A DNA stretch of 15,837 nt from CAZUGA01 sp964626505 (GCA_964626505.1 CAZVFR010000048.1:1-15837); one strand, 5' to 3'. Counted from the stretch's first letter, positions 1 through 6,556 are shown. Notes: generated by a model from the letters alone, not told the origin. Made by a program: numbers and translations.

Positions 1-242
1 ACAACGTCAGGATCACTTTCGGTAGTCACGCCGATACACTGCAAGTTGTTCACGGGAGTACGCGCCAACTCAACAAATTCGGGCTTGGCCAAGGTATATT
101 TACCTTGCGGCACATTGAACCAAAGTCCTGCATAGTCGACACCGATTTGATCGAGCATACTGAGTTCGTGGGGACTAGTGGTACCGCATATTTTGACCTG
201 GATTTTATTTTTTTGATCCAGATTGGTATGTACTGTGTTCAT
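1..242 (-). CDS. TrpF-like phosphoribosylanthranilate isomerase paralogue (5' part; runs off the left edge)
   Basis: About 80 N-terminal residues are visible. The segment VKICGTTSPHELSML, followed by GVDYAGLWF, matches the first two beta strands of the TrpF (beta/alpha)8 barrel. The Cys of KICG is the general base in characterised TrpF enzymes; the catalytic Asp lies beyond the window. Canonical TrpF catalyses the Amadori rearrangement of N-(5-phosphoribosyl)anthranilate. The motif that usually reads SPRY is here QGKY, so this copy is diverged. The ATG at 242 was chosen because AAGGAG (248-253) sits 5 nt upstream; another ATG at 245 is only 2 nt from it. The start lies inside the end of the TrpC-like gene (38-nt overlap), implying translational coupling. 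Its place after TrpD- and TrpC-like genes suggests a matching Amadori step on the same non-standard substrate. Family confidence is high; substrate is unknown. Confidence 0.85.
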   Translation of the reverse strand, partial: MNTVHTNLDQKNKIQVKICGTTSPHELSMLDQIGVDYAGLWFNVPQGKYTLAKPEFVELARTPVNNLQCIGVTTESDPDV

Positions 243-972
243 CATCACTCCTTGATATTGCAACATGAAAATCACGTAACACCTCGCCTAAATCGGACGC
301 TTGCAAAAATGCGGTTCCGATCAGCAACGCATCGTATCCAGCTTCCAACAACTGTTTTGCCTGACTGCTGTTTGCGATAGCGCTAGCGCTGACGACCATG
401 CCGGCACCTGTGGTTTTTGCCGCGGCCAACAAATCCAGACTTTTTGAAATATCACCATCGTCGGTTTCCCGCGTCTTAATATCTCGGTTGCAAACCGCGA
501 GAACCGCGTCCTGATCAACACGAACCTCGGCAATCTCGTCGGCCGAACCAACTTCTATGAATGGTGTTAATCCCAGTAAAAGCGCAGCGTCCGCCAGTTT
601 ATTCAGAACCGCATCATCCATAAGTTGTTTGGTTAACAACACCGCCGAAGCCCCCAGCTCTTTGGAACGTTCAAGCCCCGGTCGAGACACAATAAAATCT
701 TTTCGAAGAAGCGGAAGACCCGTCACTTTGGAAACCCGCTGCAGTAGTTGCGGCGAACCTTTAAACCAATGACCCGTGACCACCGACAGGCAAGCCATGC
801 CGGAGCTCTCATAAAACTCGGCTACGGATTCCACAGTCCTGTCCCTGAGTAAGTCCCCGTTCTTGGGTGTAGACACTTTAATCTCAGCGACAATCGGCAC
901 AGTGCCGTGCTCGCCACACTGACGCAAACGCTCTAAAAAATAATTGCTGTTTACCCTAACCGCTGCTCTCAT
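205..972 (-). CDS. TrpC-like indole-3-glycerol-phosphate synthase paralogue
   Basis: A 255-aa (beta/alpha)8 barrel of the IGPS family, which normally closes the indole pyrrole ring with loss of CO2 and water. In Sulfolobus IGPS numbering, the catalytic E51 and K53 (E30 and K32 of AEIKVSTP), K110 (K91 of LRKDFI), E159 (E140 of FIEV) and S211 (S197) are present. N180 is replaced by Cys (C161 of VCNRD) and E210 by Ala (SASAI instead of SESGI). The phosphate-site GES is GTA. Only about 30 residues precede the first catalytic Glu, against about 50 in typical IGPS, so the N-terminal helix is short or missing. The start at 972 has AAAGGA 7 nt upstream (80-85 of the 900s), overlapping the TrpD-like stop; an in-frame upstream ATG at 1032 would overlap that gene and does not restore the helix. 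Probably a neofunctionalised TrpC. Confidence 0.9.
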   Translation of the reverse strand: MRAAVRVNSNYFLERLRQCGEHGTVPIVAEIKVSTPKNGDLLRDRTVESVAEFYESSGMACLSVVTGHWFKGSPQLLQRVSKVTGLPLLRKDFIVSRPGLERSKELGASAVLLTKQLMDDAVLNKLADAALLLGLTPFIEVGSADEIAEVRVDQDAVLAVCNRDIKTRETDDGDISKSLDLLAAAKTTGAGMVVSASAIANSSQAKQLLEAGYDALLIGTAFLQASDLGEVLRDFHVAISRSDDEHSTYQSGSKK

Positions 973-983
973 CGATTTATCCT

Positions 984-2039
984 TTATGCAACTGATGCGA
1001 CGAGCTTTTTGGCGCGTAGCTTGTGTCCCCATTCAACCACACGTTCAAGCTGCTGGATGGCTTTCCCATCATCGATCGCGGTTGCAGCCAGTTCAATACC
1101 GTCTTCAATACTTGCCACCACACCGGCAACAAACAGCAACGCGGCGCTATTTAGAACCACTGTGTCTCTGGCTTCGCCCTGACGTTGTCCGCTTAAGACT
1201 TCGCGCAAAATGCGCACGTTTTGCTGTACCGTTCCGCCCGCCAAATTTTCAAGCGATCCGCCACCGAAGCCTAGATTCCGCGATGATAGCGAGAATCGCT
1301 GCACGCCTTCGCTAATCAAGCGACAATGATTTACCCCAATACTACAAAATTCATCCATACCACAGTCGGCTCGAACCAATAAGGTTTTCGGTGAACTTCG
1401 CTGAGTCAAGACGTCAGTAAACACATCCAAATGCTCGAAACGACCTACCCCGATAAGCTGTCCTGATACCTCGTAGGGACAAAGCAACGGTCCAATCGTA
1501 TTTACGAAACCAGCCATATCGCGAAACGCCAGCGGCAACACCTTGACGATAAGCTGCCGCAACAGTACGCCGTAGTGCGTAGCAGGTACAAATCCAAGCC
1601 CGAATTCACCCACCATATCGGCTAGCTGTGACTCACTGTTCGGCATGGGTACCCCCAACGCATCGAGTACATCCAACGAACCGCATTGGCTGGTATAAGC
1701 CGCTGAACCGCTCTTCAACACCTTGGCACCCGCTGCGCTGGCAACAAATGCGACCGCGGTGCTAATATTGAATGTGCTTATACCCCCACCTGTACCAACA
1801 ATATTCACCGCACCTTCAGAACCCGGCAAACGTTTTGCTGGCGTAATCTGAAACATATATGCGACAAAGTTGCCAACATCTTGCGCGCATATTGGTTTGG
1901 CCGATAACCCAGCCAGAAACGCTACAACTTCGTGCTTACTGATTTCACCCTTCATCACCCGATCCAGAAAGGCGTGAAACTCAACCTCCCCAGGTGGGGT
2001 CACCCCGCTGATCAGTTGGCGAAGAAACGGACTGTTCAT
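984..2039 (-). CDS. TrpD-like anthranilate phosphoribosyltransferase paralogue
   Basis: 351 aa, normal TrpD length. Canonical TrpD transfers phosphoribose from PRPP to the amine of anthranilate. The PRPP loop is at 82-94 (GTGGGISTFNIST), one residue shorter than the usual GTGGDGxxTFNIST, so the Asp is deleted or replaced. The Mg-binding Asp-Glu pair is kept (D229, E230 in MDEF). The anthranilate-site motif KHGNR...SGSADVL becomes KSGSAAYTSQCGSLDVL (109-125): His, Asn and Arg are all lost. The conserved RELG...FNLLGPL stretch reads AFRDMAGFVNTIGPLL (171-186), also without the usual Arg. This points to a phosphoribosyltransferase with a different acceptor. The start is 1 nt after the carrier-protein stop (TAACATG) with only a weak GGA upstream, so translation is probably coupled. 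The TrpC-like gene follows after 11 nt. Confidence 0.9.
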   Translation of the reverse strand: MNSPFLRQLISGVTPPGEVEFHAFLDRVMKGEISKHEVVAFLAGLSAKPICAQDVGNFVAYMFQITPAKRLPGSEGAVNIVGTGGGISTFNISTAVAFVASAAGAKVLKSGSAAYTSQCGSLDVLDALGVPMPNSESQLADMVGEFGLGFVPATHYGVLLRQLIVKVLPLAFRDMAGFVNTIGPLLCPYEVSGQLIGVGRFEHLDVFTDVLTQRSSPKTLLVRADCGMDEFCSIGVNHCRLISEGVQRFSLSSRNLGFGGGSLENLAGGTVQQNVRILREVLSGQRQGEARDTVVLNSAALLFVAGVVASIEDGIELAATAIDDGKAIQQLERVVEWGHKLRAKKLVASVA

Positions 2040-2040
2040 G

Positions 2041-2295
2041 TTATTGTCCAGCGGCCGTTTGAGGCGCGATCAAATTCATAATTGCACTGATCGAACTCAG
2101 ATTCTCCGGCAGCATATCTTCGGGTTCGATAATCACATTCATTTCTTCTTCCAAAAACGCGACCACCCGCAATAGACCCAGCGAATCGACGACACCCGAT
2201 TCGACCAGATTCAGGTCCTCCGGAATGGTTTTTATATCGCTACCGTCTAAAAATTCGTCGGCAATAAAGCGGGTGAGTAGTTCACGTGAGTTCAT
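2041..2295 (-). CDS. Stand-alone peptidyl/acyl carrier protein
   Basis: 84 aa, the size of a discrete carrier protein. The phosphopantetheine attachment motif is VVDSLGLL with Ser38. The N-terminal FIADEFLDG and the later PEDMLPENLSSI resemble the discrete carriers used with free-standing adenylation enzymes in pyrrole and other aminoacyl pathways. The start is ATG 2295, with AAGGAG 9 nt upstream. It overlaps the 3' end of the adenylation gene by 14 nt, and a longer in-frame reading to 2373 would lie entirely inside that gene and lacks family similarity. I infer that it carries the amino acid activated by the upstream enzyme as a thioester, making it the likely substrate of the neighbouring dehydrogenase. 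An exact acyl group cannot be read from the carrier sequence. Confidence 0.9.
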   Translation of the reverse strand: MNSRELLTRFIADEFLDGSDIKTIPEDLNLVESGVVDSLGLLRVVAFLEEEMNVIIEPEDMLPENLSSISAIMNLIAPQTAAGQ

Positions 2296-3835
2296 GGTTG
2301 CTTTCTCCTTCCTTGGTTGTTGTCCTGGCCGCACATGCCTGCCGCCAGAGTTGAGTAATACGGCGTCGATCAACTTTTCCGGTATTGCCCTTGGGCAGTT
2401 CTTCTCCGGTTATATAAAAACTATGCGGGATCGCATACTTGGGCAGCCCACCGGCGCAATAGATTTTTAGATCCAAGGGTGAGCATCGGACACCACTCGA
2501 CGGCCTTACGACGGCTACAATGCGTTGCCCTATCGATTCGTCTTGCACACAAAATAACGCAACTTCTTTAAATTTGCCGGACTGACTTAAATAGCCTTCG
2601 ATCTCAGTCAAATTGACTCTGTAACCGTTGGTTTTTACCACCGAATCGATACGGCCATGAAAATGTAACAGTCCATCAGCATCCTTCGATACAAGATCCT
2701 TGGTTGGGTAATAACCGTTGACAATACTGTCCTGGATAGCAACGCCCTTATAGCCCGCCATAACAGAGCCACCGGAAACCAACAAATGGCCTTGCTGACC
2801 TGGAGCCACATCCTGACCTGAACGATCGACGATACGATAGCTGATATGCGGCAGCGCCTTTCCGATCGGTAATGGATCCGGTGCCTCATGAATATTCGCG
2901 GGCAAGGAATACATAAAGGTATCATTCGTCTCCGTACAGCCGTACACATTGTGCAACCGCGCATTCGGAAATAATTTGGACAGATTCAGCAAAGTTTGCC
3001 TGGGCATTTGTTCACCGGCAAAAAGCAACTGTCTAACAGACACCATTGCTTCGCCGTGTCCTGCGACGGTTTGTAGACTCAAAGCCGATGGAACGGACTG
3101 CCAAACCGTTACTCCCGTAGCGTTTATCAGTCGAGCCATTCTGACCGCATTGGCCGTATCGGCAGGTTCTGCCAGCACAACTGATGCGGAGGCTACAACT
3201 GCGCAAAAGATATCGAAAAATGATAAATCGAATTGTAATGGCGCGTGGCTCAACAGGCGGTCATCTGCATCCAGCTCAAAAGCGTTAACGGCCCAGGATA
3301 AAAACACCGCCAGATTTCCATGCGTAATCACCGCGCCTTTTGGATCACCGGTCGAACCGGAGGTGTGCAAAATGGCCGCGGCAGCATCCAGCGATACCGT
3401 TCTAGAGCTAAACACTGATATCGATTGCTGCACCTCCGCAACTAAGGTATTCAAGTCGACTACCGCAACATCCTGAGACGTCAAGACCGAGACCAGCGCG
3501 GGCTTTGGCGACCCCGCAACCAACAGGCAACGAATGTCACAGTTGTTCAGCATATAGCGCGTCCGCGATACCGGGTCGCCGGGTGACATCGGCACGTAGC
3601 AACATCCCACCTTGAGTACCGCATAAATCGCAGCAACGGCCTGCACGGACTTATCCAGATAAAGACCGATTCTATCGCCGATTTTGACGCCCTGAGTCTC
3701 CAAGCGTAGAGCAATCCTATTGGAAAGATCATCAAGTTCAGTGTAACTGTAATGTTTGTTTTGAAAAATTACGGCACTGGCATCAGGGGTATTCCGACAT
3801 GCGTTTTTCAGGTGTTCAACTATAAATGGTTGCAT
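2282..3835 (-). CDS. Free-standing NRPS-type amino acid adenylation enzyme
   Basis: 517 aa, one adenylation domain with no fused partner. Core motifs in order: A3 HTSGSTGDPKG (157-167), A4 around QFDLSFFDIF (201-210), A5 YGCTETND (298-305), A7 YPTKDL (376-381), A8 GRIDSVVKTNGYRV (394-407) and A10 PKGNTGK (481-487) with catalytic Lys487. By hand alignment to GrsA the specificity residues are D203, L204, F207, Q246, L271, A273, V297, D305, T306 and K487. The leading Asp indicates an alpha-amino acid substrate. The pattern shares D, L, L, A and K with the proline code I recall for pyrrole pathways (DLLYLALVCK) but has an acidic D305. It starts 3 nt after the dehydrogenase stop (TAA AAA ATG). The likely role is ATP-dependent loading of the adjacent carrier protein. 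Proline or a proline-like substrate is plausible, not shown. Confidence 0.92.
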   Translation of the reverse strand: MQPFIVEHLKNACRNTPDASAVIFQNKHYSYTELDDLSNRIALRLETQGVKIGDRIGLYLDKSVQAVAAIYAVLKVGCCYVPMSPGDPVSRTRYMLNNCDIRCLLVAGSPKPALVSVLTSQDVAVVDLNTLVAEVQQSISVFSSRTVSLDAAAAILHTSGSTGDPKGAVITHGNLAVFLSWAVNAFELDADDRLLSHAPLQFDLSFFDIFCAVVASASVVLAEPADTANAVRMARLINATGVTVWQSVPSALSLQTVAGHGEAMVSVRQLLFAGEQMPRQTLLNLSKLFPNARLHNVYGCTETNDTFMYSLPANIHEAPDPLPIGKALPHISYRIVDRSGQDVAPGQQGHLLVSGGSVMAGYKGVAIQDSIVNGYYPTKDLVSKDADGLLHFHGRIDSVVKTNGYRVNLTEIEGYLSQSGKFKEVALFCVQDESIGQRIVAVVRPSSGVRCSPLDLKIYCAGGLPKYAIPHSFYITGEELPKGNTGKVDRRRITQLWRQACAARTTTKEGESNHELT

Positions 3836-3838
3836 TTT

Positions 3839-4978
3839 TTAGATCCCCAACATGCTGGCAATTTTGTTGCGCTGGATTTCCGATGTGCCTGAATAGATGG
3901 TGCCTGCAATCGAATTACGTAATTCTTTCTCTACACCGTATTCGACCATATAGCCGTTACCACCGAAAATCTGAACTGCATTCAATGCGGATTGAACGTT
4001 AGCTTCGCTGGTGACCAGTTTCGCTATCGCCAAATCTATGGTCGCGTTTTCCTTACGTTGTATTTTGCCGGCGGTCCGATAAAGCATCTCGCGCGAGGTC
4101 GTTATGCCAACCTGCATATCGACTATCTTGTTGGCAATGGCCTGGAATGAAGCTATCGGCTTACCAAACTGTTTGCGCTTTTTGGCGTACTTGATACACT
4201 TTTCCATACGGCGCTGCATCTCACCTACCGAAATCGCAAAACCGCACAGAATCTCCCATTTCATGACGTACTCAAGTATGGGGAATCCCAAACCGGGCTT
4301 GCCGATCATACAGTCTGCGGCTACCTCGCAATCGTCAAATATCAGATCCGAAAGCTGCAACGTTTTTAAACCCATTTTCGGAATTGGCGCACCGGTACTA
4401 AATCCGGAAGCACCGCGCTCCACGAGAAATACGCTACCGCCACCCAAAGCCCCTCGGTTTAGGTCGGTCATCGCATAAATAATAAAAATATCCGCGATAG
4501 GGCCATTGCTGATAAACGTTTTACGGCCATTCAGGATATAGCGATCACCCAACGCAGTGGCAGTCGTGGTCATACTAAAGGCATCCGAACCACCACTAGG
4601 TTCAGTAATCGCGTGAGCACAAATACTTTCACCCGAGCAGACCCTGGGCAGATAGCGTTGTTTTTGCTCGGCTGTACCGAAGCGCAGCAGCGGAATACCG
4701 GTACTTACAATTTGTGTACTAACGGCCATATTCAGGCCACTGTCCGCACATCGATAACCCAATTCCTCCAGAACAGTCATCGTGGTTGCAAGATCCTGAT
4801 CGCACCCACCAAACTCAGTTGGAAAGGGTAAGCCCAAAATACCGGAGTCTCGAATCATCTGCCACTTGTGCCACGGAAACTCTGATCGTTGATCCCAGCC
4901 GATATGATCTTCGCTTAAGGCACTTTCCAAATCGGCAATCGTCTCACGAAAATCTTTCTTTCTGGTTTGCTCGTCCAT
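3839..4978 (-). CDS. Acyl-CoA-dehydrogenase-family flavoprotein, probably acting on an aminoacyl carrier protein
   Basis: 379 aa with the ACAD fold: N-terminal helical part, beta domain with AHAITEPSGGSD and FISNG, and C-terminal helical part with RKQFGKPIASFQ, IFGGNGY and GTSEIQR. FAD-dependent alpha,beta-desaturation is the family reaction. The Glu that serves as base in short- and medium-chain enzymes (YEGT) is Ser363 here (IYSGTSEIQ). A Glu at 242 (MKWEILCG) sits where isovaleryl-CoA dehydrogenase and the prolyl-carrier dehydrogenases carry their base (about residue 244 in PigA, from memory). With an adenylation enzyme and a carrier protein downstream, a PltE/PigA-like oxidation of a carrier-bound amino acid is the best guess. 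The start at 4978 is preceded by AAGGAAGGA at 6 nt; an in-frame ATG at 4999 with GGGAG 10 nt upstream is the alternative. The gap from the EctC-like gene is 45 nt. Confidence 0.9.
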   Translation of the reverse strand: MDEQTRKKDFRETIADLESALSEDHIGWDQRSEFPWHKWQMIRDSGILGLPFPTEFGGCDQDLATTMTVLEELGYRCADSGLNMAVSTQIVSTGIPLLRFGTAEQKQRYLPRVCSGESICAHAITEPSGGSDAFSMTTTATALGDRYILNGRKTFISNGPIADIFIIYAMTDLNRGALGGGSVFLVERGASGFSTGAPIPKMGLKTLQLSDLIFDDCEVAADCMIGKPGLGFPILEYVMKWEILCGFAISVGEMQRRMEKCIKYAKKRKQFGKPIASFQAIANKIVDMQVGITTSREMLYRTAGKIQRKENATIDLAIAKLVTSEANVQSALNAVQIFGGNGYMVEYGVEKELRNSIAGTIYSGTSEIQRNKIASMLGI

Positions 4979-5023
4979 CTTTAGTCCTTCCTTGACCATC
5001 AGCGCCCTACTCCCTTTTTCAGT

Positions 5024-5407
5024 CTAATAAGACGAACTGCCGTCGTCGTTCAGTTTATGAGATTCATTACCGTTAAGCGCGGGCTGAAATACACAAACCA
5101 AACGTAGCTCCTCATTGGCAATCAAATAGTGCTTGTCATGCTTATCCAGCGCGTACATCGTGCCGGTAGATATTGGGTAAACATCACCAGTTTCCGTATC
5201 GTGAATTTCGCCACTCCCGGCAATGCAATAACAGGCTTCCATGTGGTTTTTGTATTCGAGTAAAGACTTCGAGCCTGCTTTGCAGACGGTGTCGGTTAGC
5301 GAAAAATTCATCTTGTCTTTTTCGATTAGGAAGCGCCGACTGTTACCGTTACCCCAATCCACGTCCCGCGTGGTACCCACCAAATTTTCTAACGATCTAA
5401 CAATCAT
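5024..5407 (-). CDS. EctC-like cupin (L-ectoine synthase homologue)
   Basis: 127 aa, normal EctC length, starting MIVRSLENL and containing EYKNHMEACYCIAGSGEI, TGTMYALDKHDKH and VCVFQPALNG, all EctC signatures. EctC closes N-gamma-acetyl-diaminobutyrate to the cyclic amidine ectoine. In Paenibacillus lautus EctC numbering, as I recall it, the iron ligands E57, Y85 and H93 fall at identical positions here, and Y52, R25, T40, C105, F107, E115 and H117 are also present. The substrate-stacking Trp21 is Gly21 (GNGNSRRF instead of GNWxSRRL) and residue 38 is Thr. No ectA, ectB or ectD is present in the window. It probably performs an EctC-type cyclisation on another substrate as part of the cluster downstream. 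Start ATG 5407 has AAAGGA about 7 nt upstream. Probably the first gene of the unit. Confidence 0.9.
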   Translation of the reverse strand: MIVRSLENLVGTTRDVDWGNGNSRRFLIEKDKMNFSLTDTVCKAGSKSLLEYKNHMEACYCIAGSGEIHDTETGDVYPISTGTMYALDKHDKHYLIANEELRLVCVFQPALNGNESHKLNDDGSSSY

Positions 5408-5593
5408 GAGTAGTTCCTTTACTGTCAGTTAGCTTATTCTTAAGCACTGTAAAAACCTGAGGGCATATAATCTGAGTTTCCCACCAGGTTTCTGACTACC
5501 GCTGAGACGTGACCAAAATCGGTCTACGAATCAGCGGCATTCAGATATCACCTAACGTTTCCGGGAAAATCCTTATTTACCCGGTGTCGCCGC
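5408..5593 (-). promoter_or_regulatory. Possible control region upstream of the EctC-like gene
   Basis: This 186-bp gap is the only sizeable one before the cluster. It holds two inverted repeats: AAACCTG (5453-5459) with CAGGTTT (5485-5491), 25 bp apart, and GCTTA (5432-5436) with TAAGC (5441-5445), extended by CAGT/ACTG on either side. The minus-strand -10 candidate around ATTATA (complement of 5466-5471) lies between the arms of the first repeat, but no convincing -35 hexamer goes with it. Promoter plus operator for the cluster is an inference. Confidence 0.3.
5561..5584 (-). other. Hairpin after the secreted-protein gene
   Basis: On the minus strand CCGGG, one unpaired T, AAAT, loop AAGG, ATTT, one unpaired T, CCCGG: a near-perfect 24-nt stem-loop beginning 9 nt after the stop codon at 5594. 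There is no U tract after it, so it is more likely a 3'-end stabiliser or weak terminator than a classic intrinsic terminator. Confidence 0.45.
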
Positions 5594-6556
5594 TTACAAG
5601 GCGGGTAGTGGCAAATGCTCTCCTGAAATCAAGAACATAACGTGATCGTGCGTGACTGCGCCTGGCGCGAAGGTACTGCTAAATTCTGTACCATCTTCTG
5701 CCACGAACTGAGTCGGTGCCGCACCAATTTCCGGAACCGCTCCGGACACATTGGCGTCCGAGTGGTAGGCCAGTGTCATAAACATCATCAGTGAACCATC
5801 CTCGGTAACGTCTTGGGGGCATGATGAAAGATCACGTATGAATGTTGCACGACCTCTTCTATCAGGAATAATTACGTTTGGAACGCCACCTAGTGGCACC
5901 GGCACGATTTGCGCGCTCGGTGAACCCGGAGGCGTCGAGTTATAGACACCCCACATGGTATACATTCCATTCGGAACTAGATTTCTGAAGCGTGCCCGAA
6001 CTCTAGCTGTACCATCTGCTTTGCAGCGTATATGCAGTCGCCCACGCGCACTCAGCCAGTCCCCCAATGTCAACGTATCGTTAGGATTGCTCTTGGTCGG
6101 TGGTAATGCATTACCCGGCACCGAGTCAAGTGATGGAAGCACTCTTCTTTTGCCATCCACACCCGCGACCACAGGCACTTCCCGAAGCGGAAGATTCTTC
6201 AGACGCGGATTGATATCCGGTATGCCGGCGGCGGCCAGAAAAGCCGTATCGGTACTCGTCGCAATAACTATTTCATCGCGACAATTTGTCGGGGAAAGCG
6301 GAATAGGTAACGTACCGTTCGGGTCATACTCACCCAAATTGGTCGCTCGAATTGTAGGTGGTAAACCTGCTGGTACGGGTAGACTAGCTACCGGCAAACC
6401 ACAAAAGTCATTAATTCCGGTAACCGCAACTCCATTAATTTTGAACTTTCGCCCATGATTATGATCCGCAAAAACGACCATTGGCAATGCAATGCCGACC
6501 GCAATCGCGATACATAGATGACTAAATCCAGTCCTACCAAATATTTTTGATCTCAT
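5594..6556 (-). CDS. Secreted protein of unknown function
   Basis: 320 aa. The N-terminus MRSKIFGRTGF followed by a hydrophobic stretch to VVFA|DHNHG is a clear Sec signal peptide with predicted cleavage after Ala30. The mature part has four cysteines (52, 92, 178, 246), enough for two disulfides, no further membrane segment, and is rich in Gly, Pro and beta-prone stretches. RVRARFRNLVPNGMYTMWGVY (186-206, in outline) resembles a strand pattern seen in secreted beta-sandwich proteins, but I do not recognise the family. The start at 6556 was chosen over the in-frame ATG at 6589 because GGAGG (6566-6570) lies 9 nt upstream and the signal peptide begins there. It precedes the biosynthetic genes by 186 bp and ends in a hairpin, so it may be a separate transcript. 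Export to the periplasm or outside is inferred. Confidence 0.85.
   Translation of the reverse strand: MRSKIFGRTGFSHLCIAIAVGIALPMVVFADHNHGRKFKINGVAVTGINDFCGLPVASLPVPAGLPPTIRATNLGEYDPNGTLPIPLSPTNCRDEIVIATSTDTAFLAAAGIPDINPRLKNLPLREVPVVAGVDGKRRVLPSLDSVPGNALPPTKSNPNDTLTLGDWLSARGRLHIRCKADGTARVRARFRNLVPNGMYTMWGVYNSTPPGSPSAQIVPVPLGGVPNVIIPDRRGRATFIRDLSSCPQDVTEDGSLMMFMTLAYHSDANVSGAVPEIGAAPTQFVAEDGTEFSSTFAPGAVTHDHVMFLISGEHLPLPAL

Noticed and set aside
973..1032. N-terminal extension of the TrpC-like protein to restore the IGPS helix
   Set aside because: The extra 20 residues do not resemble the helix, overlap the TrpD-like gene, and lack a ribosome site, whereas the ATG at 972 has one.
1..2039. Reading trpD-trpC-trpF as the organism's normal tryptophan operon
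   Set aside because: The substrate-recognition motifs of TrpD and TrpC are altered, trpE/G/B/A are not visible, and the genes are fused into a run with an adenylation enzyme and carrier protein. I cannot see the rest of the genome, so this stays a strong inference.
5024..5407. Calling the cupin gene ectC of an ectoine biosynthesis operon
   Set aside because: No ectA, ectB or ectD is adjacent and the pocket Trp is lost; homology is clear but the function is probably different.
5466..5471. Perfect TATAAT on the plus strand in the region upstream of the EctC-like gene
   Set aside because: No -35 at a suitable distance (AGCACT at 17 bp) and no plus-strand gene follows; probably chance in an AT-rich stretch.
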